Shown here piece by piece: positions 44,654 to 53,217 of a DNA stretch of 64,000 nt. Where the stretch lies: the NCBI GenBank assembly GCA_002840755.1, contig PHBZ01000027.1, positions 1-64,000 on the forward strand, given 5' to 3'. The stretch's first letter is position 1. The number at the start of each line of letters is the position of its first letter. Source of the stretch: Chloroflexi bacterium HGW-Chloroflexi-10. Lineage in GTDB: Bacteria; Chloroflexota; Anaerolineae; Anaerolineales; Anaerolineaceae. The notes beneath the pieces were generated by a model. The model did not search any database and had not been told where the DNA came from. It saw nothing but the letters and a program-made list of their open reading frames with translations. The translations under genes and the position numbers were made by a program.

Positions 44654-45535
44654 ATGGCTCAACAGGACGATGTTCTTTTGGGTGTGGATGCCCTGACCCG
44701 ATTACGGGTCATGTTTCCTTCTCTATCCCCTGCTGAAAACAAGGTCTGCAAATATATCCTGGACAATCCAGAAAAAGTCATACACATGACCCTGGTAGAA
44801 ATTGCCCAACAAACCGGCGTCAGCGATGCTACAGCCGTCCGTTTTGCACAATCCGTGGGCTATGAGGGCTGGTTAGAGTTCAAAATCTCCCTGGTTCAGG
44901 CTTTACCCCCCTCACCGCAATTGATCCATAGTGATATTACCGTAGATGATAGCCCGGGCATGATCGCCCGAAAAGTGTTGCTCGGCAGTAAACAAGCACT
45001 CGATGATACCCTTTCACTACTGGATGAAGGAGCCTTTGAGAAAGCGCTGCAACTTCTTTCGCAAGCCCGTTCAATTCTAATCGCTGGGGTCGGTACATCA
45101 GGACCAATGGCACATGAAATGGGTAACCGGTTGCTTCGCCTGGGATTACTTTGTCAGGTCCAGACCGATTCATATTTACAGGTCATGCAAATCTCCCTGC
45201 TCACCCCAAAAGATGTACTAGTGGTCATATCCCAAACAGGTGATTCGCATGATCCGCACCGGACAGCATCAGAAGCAAAGCGGGTTGGCGTACCAATAAT
45301 TTGTATCACCGGCAATAAACTTTCCCCAATCACATCCTTTGCCGATGTGATCCTGCTTTCGGTATCACAGGAAAGTATGTCCGAAACAATTTCATCACGT
45401 ATAGCTCAGTATGCGCTCATTCACGCTTTGTATGTCAGTCTGGCTATCCGCTCAATGAACCAGGCTATTGAAAACGAACAGACGATATGGAAGGCCCTCA
45501 TGCGCAAGGCTCCTTATCAGTCTGGTGAGGTTTGA
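44654..45535 (+). CDS. MurR/RpiR family transcriptional regulator
   Basis: The 293-residue protein has an RpiR-type N-terminal helix-turn-helix (LSPAENKVCKYILDNP, MTLVEIAQQTGVSDATAVRF) and a SIS sugar-phosphate-binding domain (SILIAGVGTSGPMAHEMGNRL, VVISQTGDSHD). ATG 44654 has AAGGA upstream; TTG 44630 is less likely. RpiR regulators sense sugar phosphates; here a 5-deoxy- or methylthio-ribose phosphate made by the downstream phosphorylase would fit. It is the first gene of the salvage operon and lies behind two palindromes. Confidence 0.9.
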   Translation: MAQQDDVLLGVDALTRLRVMFPSLSPAENKVCKYILDNPEKVIHMTLVEIAQQTGVSDATAVRFAQSVGYEGWLEFKISLVQALPPSPQLIHSDITVDDSPGMIARKVLLGSKQALDDTLSLLDEGAFEKALQLLSQARSILIAGVGTSGPMAHEMGNRLLRLGLLCQVQTDSYLQVMQISLLTPKDVLVVISQTGDSHDPHRTASEAKRVGVPIICITGNKLSPITSFADVILLSVSQESMSETISSRIAQYALIHALYVSLAIRSMNQAIENEQTIWKALMRKAPYQSGEV

Positions 45536-45559
45536 TTTATAGTTACCCAGGAGATATGC

Positions 45560-47260
45560 ATGTCGGAACCTATTGTTTCTATCCAGGATCTTAAGTATCG
45601 CTACCGGGGACAAAAAGAATTTGCCCTGGATGGGATTAATTTAGATCTCTCGCGTGGCGAGTTTCTGGTTATTATGGGGCCAAGTGAAGCAGGTAAAAGC
45701 ACACTGGCTGCCACCATAAACGGTCTAATACCACATTTCCATAAAGGAAAATTCATCGGGAATGTAACGGTTTTGGGACGCAATACCCGCGATAACACTG
45801 TTGCACAAATGTCCGAAATTATTGGAATGGTGTTTCAAGATTTTGAAGCGCAGTTATTTTCAACCAATGTCGAGTTGGAAGTTGCCTTTGGGCCAGAAAA
45901 TTTTGCAGTGGATCGGGATGAGATCGGGCGTCGCATTAATGAAAATCTAAATTATGTTGGATTAGACTCAGTACGTCACCGACCTCCTTCCACATTGTCC
46001 GGCGGTCAAAAACAGAAATTGGCTATCGCGTCCGTTTTAGCCTTAAAACCCACAGTATTGGTCATGGATGAGCCGACCACGGATCTGGACCCGATCAGCA
46101 AAATCGGTGTGTTCGAAATTACCCATCGCCTGTGCAAACGTGATGATTTGACCCTGATGATCATTGAACATGAAACGGAAGAAGCACTGTTTGCAGACCG
46201 TGTAGCCTTTATCAAGGACGGAAAGTTGGTCAGGATCGGTACCACCCGCGACATGCTCAGTGATGTAGATCTGATGGAAGAGCTCGGCGTGATGCCTCTT
46301 GGTATCCCAAAATTTTTCAAAAAGCTGGGGTTAACCGAACTGCCTCTCACCCCTGAAGAAGGGATAAAAAGCTTTCAGGTGGGTAGTTGGAAAATTTCCG
46401 AAAGTAACTATCAAAAATTAGTGTCACAAGAGCGGGATGAACTCTCCCGGCTAACCCAATCGCTCATTCATTGTCGCAACCTGGAGTTTTCTTATTCGGA
46501 AGAGGTCAAAGCGCTCAATGGGATCAACCTTGATATTTATAAAGGCGAGATGGTTGCCATAGTCGGTCAAAATGGCAGCGGCAAAACCACGCTAGCCAAA
46601 CATTTTAATGGATTGCTTTTGCCCAGTAGCGGCGAAGTTCTCGTTAACGATTTACCCACGCGTGACCAGGGTGTTTTTATCCTTGGACAAAAGGTAGGTT
46701 ATGTTTTCCAAAACCCGGACCATCAAATTTTCTCTGAAACTGTTTTTGATGAGGTGGCTTTCAGCCCGCGTTTGCGAAAATTATCGGAAGATGAAGTAAA
46801 GATCCGCGTTAAAGAAGCCCTGGATGCCGTCGGTCTGGTAGGATTTGAAACAGAAGATCCATTTGCTTTGACCAAGAGCGGAAGACAACGTGTTGCAGTA
46901 GCGGCAGTGTTGGCGGCTAAACCGGATGTGCTGATTTTGGATGAACCCACTACCGGTTTGGATTACGCTGAGCAGCGCAGTATGATGAATATGGTCCGCA
47001 GCCTGAACCAGCAGGGCAGCACCATCATCTTTGTAACCCATCATATGTGGGTAGTTGCTGAATACGCCCGCCGGGTTTTTGTAATGAAAGATGGCAAAGT
47101 CATCCTGGAAGGAACCACGCGTGATGTCTTTTCACATGAAGCTGAGCTAACCGAAGCCTTCCTGCGTCCACCCCATTTTGTCGAATTCACAAATCACCTT
47201 AATCATACCTTTTTGAACCCGGATGAGATGTTTAACTGTATCGAAGGAGTGCAGGATTAA
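45560..47260 (+). CDS. ECF transporter ATPase, fused EcfA1-EcfA2
   Basis: This 566-residue protein joins two ABC ATPases. Domain 1 (1-275) has Walker A GPSEAGKSTLAA, signature LSGGQKQKLAIAS and Walker B VLVMDEPTTDLDP. Domain 2 (about 300-560) has Walker A GQNGSGKTTLAK and Walker B VLILDEPTTGLD, but its signature reads LTKSGRQRVAVA, departing from the usual LSGGQ. It powers vitamin- or nucleoside-type uptake through EcfT and the S component encoded at 50.0 kb. ATG 45560 follows AGGAG, 24 bp after the regulator. Its TAA overlaps the EcfT start. Confidence 0.93.
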   Translation: MSEPIVSIQDLKYRYRGQKEFALDGINLDLSRGEFLVIMGPSEAGKSTLAATINGLIPHFHKGKFIGNVTVLGRNTRDNTVAQMSEIIGMVFQDFEAQLFSTNVELEVAFGPENFAVDRDEIGRRINENLNYVGLDSVRHRPPSTLSGGQKQKLAIASVLALKPTVLVMDEPTTDLDPISKIGVFEITHRLCKRDDLTLMIIEHETEEALFADRVAFIKDGKLVRIGTTRDMLSDVDLMEELGVMPLGIPKFFKKLGLTELPLTPEEGIKSFQVGSWKISESNYQKLVSQERDELSRLTQSLIHCRNLEFSYSEEVKALNGINLDIYKGEMVAIVGQNGSGKTTLAKHFNGLLLPSSGEVLVNDLPTRDQGVFILGQKVGYVFQNPDHQIFSETVFDEVAFSPRLRKLSEDEVKIRVKEALDAVGLVGFETEDPFALTKSGRQRVAVAAVLAAKPDVLILDEPTTGLDYAEQRSMMNMVRSLNQQGSTIIFVTHHMWVVAEYARRVFVMKDGKVILEGTTRDVFSHEAELTEAFLRPPHFVEFTNHLNHTFLNPDEMFNCIEGVQD

Positions 47261-48042
47261 TGGATGCCGAGATTTATCTGAATAACAACTCATTTATTCA
47301 CCGCCTGGACCCCCGAACAAAAATATTGGTCTTCCTCATGTCCTTTGTTGCGCTATTGTTATTTGAGGACCCAATATGGATGTTACCGGTTGCATTTCTT
47401 ATTTTTTTGCAGCTCTTCGTTTCGGGAGCATTTAAAAACTTACGCCGCATCCGCTATATCTTAATCGTATTAACAGTCTCCAGTATGATCCTATGGAATT
47501 TCTTTTCACAGGGGGTTACACCCTTGTTTTGGGTGTTTGAGGTCGAGTCTTTTTATTTCAGCATTGCCCGTACACTCCTGATGATTTTGATGATATCGGC
47601 GGGTATGATCCTGATCAGTACAACCCGCAACGAAGAGTTGATCTTGGGAATGATTCGCCTGGGCATGCCTTACAGGGTTGGCTTTGCTATTTCTACAGCC
47701 CTTCGTCTTGTGCCGACAATCGCATCCAGCACCATGACAATCAGTCAGGCACAGCGCAGCCGTGGTCTCAACCTCGATTCAGGGAGTGTTTTTGACCGAA
47801 TCCGAAAATTTCTACCGCTTCTTGTGCCGGTATTTATTTCAACTATACGCAGTACCAATATTTTTGCTATGGCGCTCGAATCAAAAGGTTTTGGCGCTCG
47901 CAACAAACGCACCTACTATCTCAACCTGCTCATGCGCAAATCGGACTATTTCGTCCTGGCATTTACCATTCTTTTTACTGTCGCTTCGATCGTGTTTGCT
48001 ATCATGGGATACGGAAAAATTACTGGCCTGACTCGCTTTTAG
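47260..48042 (+). CDS. ECF transporter transmembrane subunit EcfT
   Basis: The 260-residue protein has five or six membrane segments and the EcfT coupling motifs: SQAQRSRGLNLDSG and ALESKGFGARNKR, both containing the Arg-Gly core that contacts the ATPases. It starts at ATG 47260, overlapping the ATPase stop (TAATG). It joins the ATPases and the S component in the uptake complex. Confidence 0.93.
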   Translation: MDAEIYLNNNSFIHRLDPRTKILVFLMSFVALLLFEDPIWMLPVAFLIFLQLFVSGAFKNLRRIRYILIVLTVSSMILWNFFSQGVTPLFWVFEVESFYFSIARTLLMILMISAGMILISTTRNEELILGMIRLGMPYRVGFAISTALRLVPTIASSTMTISQAQRSRGLNLDSGSVFDRIRKFLPLLVPVFISTIRSTNIFAMALESKGFGARNKRTYYLNLLMRKSDYFVLAFTILFTVASIVFAIMGYGKITGLTRF

Positions 48043-48056
48043 GTCCGGAGGTTAAA

Positions 48057-49094
48057 ATGGAACTAGTCGAAATCAATGAAATGCTTCCTTTCTTATTGCG
48101 CCGCGAAAATGTGGCTCGCTACGAAGAAGGTATGGTTGTTATTGGTGACCGTCGCAAATATCCTTTTGAAAAATCATTTGTTTATTGTAGTGATGTGGAA
48201 GCCGTAGCCCGCGCAATTGAAGAAATGGTCACCCAAGGCGGCGGGCCGGCCAATGCGGCTATGTATGCCATGGTATTAACCGCTCATCAATGTGCCAGCG
48301 ACTCGGTTGACCGTCAATTAGAGACCTTTGAATCCGCCCGGCGCCGCCTGGTGAATACGCGTCCCACCAATACCGCCCTTGCTCGCCGGCTTGAAAATGC
48401 CATGCAAATCATTCACGGCGCACTCACTGAAGGAGAAAATGTAGAGGATAAGTTACTCACCTGGTTCGAAAATTTGCGCGATCAGAATTATCAAAAATAT
48501 GCAGCCTCGGCAGAATATGGTGCCAGCTTGATTGAAGATGGTGATGGCATTCTTACCATGTGCTTTGCCGAAACTTCCTTTCTATTGGCGCTGGCTATGG
48601 CCAGAAACGCTGGCAAGAATATCCGGGTTTTCACTCCTGAAACGCGGCCTTACTTACAAGGCGCCCGTTTGACCGCGCCAAGTGTCCATGAGTTGGGCAT
48701 TCCGGTACAGATCATCGGGGATAACATGCCTGCCTATGTACTTTCGCAGGGAAAAGTTCAGAAATATTTCACCGCCGCAGACCTGGTTACATTAGATGGG
48801 CATATCGTCAACAAGATCGGTACTTTCCAAAATGCGATTGCAGCCCACCATCATGGTGTGCCCTATTTCGTATTTTCCTGGGGCCCCGATAAAATGAAAC
48901 CCGATCGTGCTTCCATTGAAATTGAGGAGCGCGACCCAGTAGAGATGAAATTCTGCCGTTCCATTCCCACTACCGATCCCAGCATTGATGCCTATTACCC
49001 GGCGTTTGATATTACGCCACCACACCTGGTTGCAGGTGTTATTACCCAATATGGCATCCATAGTCCATATGATTTGCATCGTTTTTTTGGATAA
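48057..49094 (+). CDS. MtnA/eIF2B-like isomerase (probable methylthioribose-1-P isomerase)
   Basis: The 345-residue protein is in the eIF2B/MtnA family. MtnA features are visible: MVTQGGGPANAAMYA and NTRPTNTALARRLENAM in the N-terminal part, the catalytic cysteine in LTMCFAETSF, TRPYLQGARLTA, and the Asp in AADLVTLDG followed by NKIGTFQNAIAAHHHGVPYFV. MtnA converts 5-methylthioribose-1-phosphate to the ribulose form. Several positions differ from typical MtnA (CFAETS instead of CNAG), so a 5-deoxyribose-1-phosphate preference is possible. It sits between EcfT and the phosphorylase, which supports the salvage role. Confidence 0.8.
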   Translation: MELVEINEMLPFLLRRENVARYEEGMVVIGDRRKYPFEKSFVYCSDVEAVARAIEEMVTQGGGPANAAMYAMVLTAHQCASDSVDRQLETFESARRRLVNTRPTNTALARRLENAMQIIHGALTEGENVEDKLLTWFENLRDQNYQKYAASAEYGASLIEDGDGILTMCFAETSFLLALAMARNAGKNIRVFTPETRPYLQGARLTAPSVHELGIPVQIIGDNMPAYVLSQGKVQKYFTAADLVTLDGHIVNKIGTFQNAIAAHHHGVPYFVFSWGPDKMKPDRASIEIEERDPVEMKFCRSIPTTDPSIDAYYPAFDITPPHLVAGVITQYGIHSPYDLHRFFG

Positions 49095-49114
49095 ATAGAA
49101 ATTAGGAGAGCAAG

Positions 49115-49891
49115 ATGGAATCTGCCATCATCACAGGTACAGGAATATACGCAATTCCCGGATTCGAATTGGAACAACAACAGATCAAAACGCCTTTTGG
49201 GTTAGCACAGGTCAACATTGCCCGAAAAGATGGTTTTGAGCTGGCATATCTTGCGCGTCACGGGCTAAATCACACCACGCCGCCCCACAACATCAATTTT
49301 CGCGCCAATCTGAAAGCACTGCAAATGTTGGGTGTAAAGCGTGTGCTGGCCACCTATGCGGTTGGTTCAATCAATCGCGAGATTCCCCCGATGGGATTGG
49401 CCTTATTGTCAGACTTTCTCGACTTTACTAATAATCGCCCGCTGACATTTTATGAAGGCGGAAAATCTGGTCTGGCGCATACCAGTATGGATGCTCCTTA
49501 TTGTCCGGCCATGGGTCGCAAAATTCTTGAACTGGCAGCCGTCCATAAGCTGCAAATTCATCCGGAAACTGTTTACGTTGCTACCAATGGACCGCGCTTT
49601 GAAACGCCTGCTGAGATACGTATGTACGCCAAATTAGGTGGTGATGTGGTTGGAATGACAGGAGTACCCGAAGTAGTATTGGCGCGTGAGTTGAATATGC
49701 ACTATGCCGCCATCGCCTATTCCATTAACTGGGCGACAGGTCTGGAAAAGGAAATGGAATTTGTCAGTGAAAAAATGCAGGAAATTCGTCAGAAGTTGGC
49801 CGGACTTGTTGTTCACACATTACAAGAATTGAAAACTCTCGACTGTGGTTGCGAAAAAGCTGTCATGTTCATGCATCCACCAGAAGAGTGA
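49115..49891 (+). CDS. 5'-methylthioadenosine/methylthioinosine phosphorylase
   Basis: The 258-residue protein belongs to the PNP/MTAP family 2: IITGTGIY at the N-terminus, ARHGLNHTTPPHNINFRANL, AVGSINREIPP and TNGPRFETPAEIRMYAKLG followed by GMTGVPEVVLAREL. It cleaves MTA-type nucleosides with phosphate to a base and 5-substituted ribose-1-phosphate. An MTA deaminase gene lies 1 kb downstream, so the true substrate may be methylthioinosine or 5'-deoxyinosine rather than the adenosine form. GGAGAG precedes the ATG, 20 bp after the isomerase gene. Confidence 0.88.
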   Translation: MESAIITGTGIYAIPGFELEQQQIKTPFGLAQVNIARKDGFELAYLARHGLNHTTPPHNINFRANLKALQMLGVKRVLATYAVGSINREIPPMGLALLSDFLDFTNNRPLTFYEGGKSGLAHTSMDAPYCPAMGRKILELAAVHKLQIHPETVYVATNGPRFETPAEIRMYAKLGGDVVGMTGVPEVVLARELNMHYAAIAYSINWATGLEKEMEFVSEKMQEIRQKLAGLVVHTLQELKTLDCGCEKAVMFMHPPEE

Positions 49892-50024
49892 GTTTTCCTA
49901 GGATCTTTATAAGTTTTCCTTTTAGATATTAAGGAGGTGTAGGGATAAAAAATAGGATTGTGTCGTTTACGTCACTTCGTATTCAAGTTTTAGATCAATT
50001 TCTATCGTATAAAGGAGAATAACA

Positions 50025-50861
50025 ATGAAAGAAGTCATTACCATGTGGAAGAATACCCGGATGATCATCCTGGTAGCTCTTTCTGCAGCAATTTATGCAG
50101 CTTTCTTAATCGTTTTTAAAGGCGGCATTCCCATTGTTCCCGGCATTACAGAAGTACGCCCTGCCAACGTATTTCCGCCTGTTTTTAGTCTTTTGTTTGG
50201 GCCTGCAGGTGCATGGGGTTCAGCCATCGGAAATCTGATTGGTGACTTGTTTGGTGGCACACTGGGAATTGGCTCAATCTTTGGCTTTTTTGGGAATTTC
50301 TTCCTGGGCTTCATTCCTTATAAAATGTGGGGCTCTGTTTTCGGTTTGGTTTCCAAAAAAGATATGTCTCTGGTCACTAACACTGGCAAGAAAATTGCCG
50401 CTTTCGAAATCGTTGCTCTAACTGCTGCGGCGGCGTGCGGCATCATCATTGCCTGGTATCTGGATCTTGCCGGCATCGTTCCTTTTGCTTTTCTTTCTAT
50501 AACAATCACAATAAATAATTTCGCTGCTGCAGTCATCCTCGGACCAATTTTACTCTCACTCCTCTACCCGCGTGTGAAGCGCTGGGGTCTGGTCTGGACT
50601 GACATTATGGACCCGAAAGACGTTTCAGCCGGAAAAGCCAGGAACTTGGGTTCAATTTTGATGATGGTTGGCTCTTTAGGTGGATTGGTGGTCGGCCTTT
50701 TGGTCGCATCTGGTCTTGCTGGTCAGACAATTTATGGTTTTAGCGGTGAACAAGGACAAGTTTCCGTCTGGTTATCCGTTCTACCTTTCCTTATTCTGAT
50801 TCTCGTTGCCAGTTTTATGCTTTCTGGCCGCGAGCAATTTGTGGATGAAGAAGAGGATTAA
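50025..50861 (+). CDS. ECF transporter substrate-binding (S) component
   Basis: The 278-residue membrane protein has about six helices. The N-terminal part ARG-PAN-like segment TEVRPANVFPPVFSLLFG and GNLIGDLFGGTLGIGSIFGF resemble S components of the QueT/vitamin type. A cytoplasmic loop and two extra C-terminal helices follow. It gives the ECF module its substrate specificity. Being flanked by MTA phosphorylase and deaminase genes, its ligand is probably MTA, 5'-deoxyadenosine or a related nucleoside; no such S component is known to me. AAAGGAG precedes the ATG. A terminator follows. Confidence 0.82.
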   Translation: MKEVITMWKNTRMIILVALSAAIYAAFLIVFKGGIPIVPGITEVRPANVFPPVFSLLFGPAGAWGSAIGNLIGDLFGGTLGIGSIFGFFGNFFLGFIPYKMWGSVFGLVSKKDMSLVTNTGKKIAAFEIVALTAAAACGIIIAWYLDLAGIVPFAFLSITITINNFAAAVILGPILLSLLYPRVKRWGLVWTDIMDPKDVSAGKARNLGSILMMVGSLGGLVVGLLVASGLAGQTIYGFSGEQGQVSVWLSVLPFLILILVASFMLSGREQFVDEEED

Positions 50862-50880
50862 TATTTTTTAGGCGTCAGAA

Positions 50881-50912
50881 AAAAGGTGAGTTCCATCAGG
50901 GACTCACCTTTT
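50881..50912 (+). terminator. Terminator-like hairpin after the S component gene
   Basis: AAAAGGTGAGT (50881-50891) and ACTCACCTTTT (50902-50912) are perfect 11-bp reverse complements around a 10-nt loop, ending in TTTT. It should reduce expression of the deaminase and aldolase genes relative to the transporter, unless they have their own promoter. Confidence 0.75.
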
Positions 50913-50929
50913 CAATAGAAAGAGCTAGG

Positions 50930-52249
50930 ATGACACAACCCCTTAAAGTTGATTTTCTCCTCTTGGGTGGCACAATAGTTACCATGGATACTGAACGACA
51001 CGTAATTCAAAATGGGGCGCTTGCAGTTAAGGATTCAAGGATCGTATGGATTGGTGATATTTTTCAGGTGGGTGATCAGTTTGAGCCAGCGCAAAAGCTG
51101 GACATTCATGGAAAAGTGGTGATTCCCGGTCTGGTGAATACCCATGGTCATTGGGCAATGACCCTCTTTCGTGGACTGGTGGATGATTGTCCACTTGAAG
51201 CCTGGCTGGAAAAGATATGGAAAGTCGAAGCTGCTGTTGTTTCAGCAGAAACCGTAACAATTGGAACACAGCTGGCAATGGTTGAAATGATTCGCTCAGG
51301 AACAACCTGTGCTGCCGATATGTACTGGCATTATCCCGAATCCTTTGATGCGGTTATACAAGCCGGTTTCCGCATGATTAATGGTCCCAGTTTCGCGTTG
51401 ATTCCCGGTTTTGAAGACCGCAACCATCAGGCTTACAAGGCTGCCATCGAACTCTTGGAGCAGTATAAGAATGAACCATTGCTGCACCTTTACATGCAGG
51501 CTCATTCAACCTATATGACGAACGTTAAAATGCTGGAAGACATAGCACAAATCAAACAGGACCGGAATATTGGTTTCATCACCCATGCCGCTGAATCAAA
51601 AGGGGAAATGGAACTTGTTCACCAAAAATATGGTAAAACCCCTATAGAAGTCCTTGACTCAGTTAGTCTGCTGAGCAATACTACTCTGCTTGCCCATTGT
51701 GTCCATCTTTCGGATGCCGAGATTGAGCGCCTCACAGTTACCGGCACCAATGTGAGCCACTGTCCATCATCCAACCTGAAATTATCGTCGGGTATTGCCC
51801 GGGTGGCCGATATGGTACGAGCAGGGGTGAATGTTTCCATCGGCACGGATGGTCCCGCTAGCAACAACGATCTGGATTTGTTTCATGAGGCTCAACTCGC
51901 CGCCCTGGTACAAAAAGGGGTTAGTGGGGATCCCACGGTACTCCCCGCTGAAAAGGTATTCTCTATGTTGACTATTGACGGTGCTCGCGCCGTTGGTCTT
52001 GAAAATCAGGTAGGTTCTCTGGAGGTGGGTAAATTAGCAGACCTGGCTGTGATTGATTTTAACGCTGCAAATCTTACCCCCTGTTTTAACCTGTATTCTC
52101 ATTTTATTTATGCCACGTCCTCAGCCGATGTATGCCATGTGATGATCCACGGAAAAATGGTCATGCAAAATCGGCAAATGCTGACCCTTGATGAAGAAAA
52201 AATAAAATCGGAAGTGCGCCGGATCAGCCAACAAATTCGTTTGATCTGA
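50930..52249 (+). CDS. 5'-methylthioadenosine/5'-deoxyadenosine deaminase (amidohydrolase)
   Basis: The 439-residue protein is an MtaD/SsnA-type amidohydrolase. Metal ligands are seen in VNTHGHWAMTLFRGLVDD (HxH), in MQAHSTYMT, in FITHAAES and in GTDGPASNNDLDLFHE (the catalytic Asp). The MtaD-like GTDGPASNND motif supports deamination of MTA, S-adenosylhomocysteine or 5'-deoxyadenosine to the inosine form. The Shine-Dalgarno is weak. It starts 17 bp after the hairpin that follows the S component. Confidence 0.87.
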   Translation: MTQPLKVDFLLLGGTIVTMDTERHVIQNGALAVKDSRIVWIGDIFQVGDQFEPAQKLDIHGKVVIPGLVNTHGHWAMTLFRGLVDDCPLEAWLEKIWKVEAAVVSAETVTIGTQLAMVEMIRSGTTCAADMYWHYPESFDAVIQAGFRMINGPSFALIPGFEDRNHQAYKAAIELLEQYKNEPLLHLYMQAHSTYMTNVKMLEDIAQIKQDRNIGFITHAAESKGEMELVHQKYGKTPIEVLDSVSLLSNTTLLAHCVHLSDAEIERLTVTGTNVSHCPSSNLKLSSGIARVADMVRAGVNVSIGTDGPASNNDLDLFHEAQLAALVQKGVSGDPTVLPAEKVFSMLTIDGARAVGLENQVGSLEVGKLADLAVIDFNAANLTPCFNLYSHFIYATSSADVCHVMIHGKMVMQNRQMLTLDEEKIKSEVRRISQQIRLI

Positions 52250-52312
52250 GATGTCCGGGGAATATTCCCTGATTTTTGAAATAATACTTTTAAAGGTAGT
52301 AAGGAGAAACGA

Positions 52313-52954
52313 ATGCTTTTAGAAGAAGAACGAAATTTGGTTGCAACTTATGGCAGAAAACTGATTACTTCGCAGCTCACCACCGGCACCGGCGGCAACC
52401 TGAGTATCTGCAACCGGGAGATGGGTTTGGTAGCAATCAAACCAAGTGGCATGGATTATTTTGAAATAAAGCCTGAAGATGTGGTAATAGTTGATTTGGA
52501 TGGCAATAAGGTTGATGGGGACCAGAAGCCCTCCAGCGAGATTCAATTCCAGCTTGCTCTCTATCACCATCGCTCCGATATCAAGGCTGTCGTACACACC
52601 CATCAGGTCTATGCAACTACTCTCGCCTGCCTGAGATGGGAGCTGCCGGCAGTTCACTATCTGGTTGGTCTGGCAGGCGATAAAGTTCCTGTTGCACCTT
52701 ATGCCACTTACGGGTCAAAAGAACTTTCCGAGAACATCCTCAGCGCTATTGGGACGTATAACGCCTGTCTGATGGCCAACCACGGGCTGGTAACGGTTGG
52801 CGCTAACATAGCCGCAGCTTTTTCCACTGCCGAACAGCTTGAACTGGTCTGCCGGCTATTTTATCAGGCAAAATGTATTGGCGAACCCGCCATCCTTTCA
52901 GATGATGACATGCAGGTGGTCATAAAGAAATTCAACAAAAGTGACAGCCTCTAA
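52313..52954 (+). CDS. Class II aldolase (fuculose-1-P/methylthioribulose-1-P type)
   Basis: The 213-residue protein has the class II aldolase/adducin features: TGTGGNLSI (phosphate site), IKPSGMDYFEI, the catalytic Glu in PSSEIQFQLALY, and zinc ligands in VVHTHQVYAT and LMANHGLV. In the DHAP shunt such aldolases split 5-methylthio- or 5-deoxy-ribulose-1-phosphate into DHAP and a two-carbon aldehyde. That role fits the MtnA-like isomerase upstream. AAGGAG precedes the ATG. The aldehyde would be methylthioacetaldehyde or acetaldehyde. Confidence 0.88.
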   Translation: MLLEEERNLVATYGRKLITSQLTTGTGGNLSICNREMGLVAIKPSGMDYFEIKPEDVVIVDLDGNKVDGDQKPSSEIQFQLALYHHRSDIKAVVHTHQVYATTLACLRWELPAVHYLVGLAGDKVPVAPYATYGSKELSENILSAIGTYNACLMANHGLVTVGANIAAAFSTAEQLELVCRLFYQAKCIGEPAILSDDDMQVVIKKFNKSDSL

Positions 52955-53140
52955 TTCAACCTATTTACAACTAAGGTATGTTCTGCACACCTTGATTTTT
53001 AAAGATCGCTCGATAACAGTAGAGAGGCGTCCTTCAGATTTGAATAAGCTGAAACGCCTCCATGAGGATGAAACAGTTTTGTGAATAACGCAAAATGGAA
53101 CCAATATCGACGATGCAGCAGATATTTGTGACACTCCACG

Positions 53141-53182
53141 CACCCTAAAGGGTGATGGCTTCTGTGGGGTTTATGCCACAGA
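53141..53182 (-). repeat. Right-end hairpins of the IS605 element
   Basis: CACCCTAAAGGGTG (53141-53154) is a perfect hairpin stem, and TCTGTGG (53161-53167) pairs with CCACAGA (53176-53182). Both lie just beyond the tnpB stop. In this family such hairpins are recognised by TnpA and overlap the guide-RNA (omega/reRNA) region. Confidence 0.65.
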
Positions 53183-53217
53183 CTACATGCCGGGTGTCCG
53201 CCGGACTACGCTCATTC

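Noticed and set aside
49892..50024. Possible riboswitch before the ECF S component gene
   Set aside because: The gap is only 133 bp and no conserved riboswitch core or terminator hairpin was recognised.
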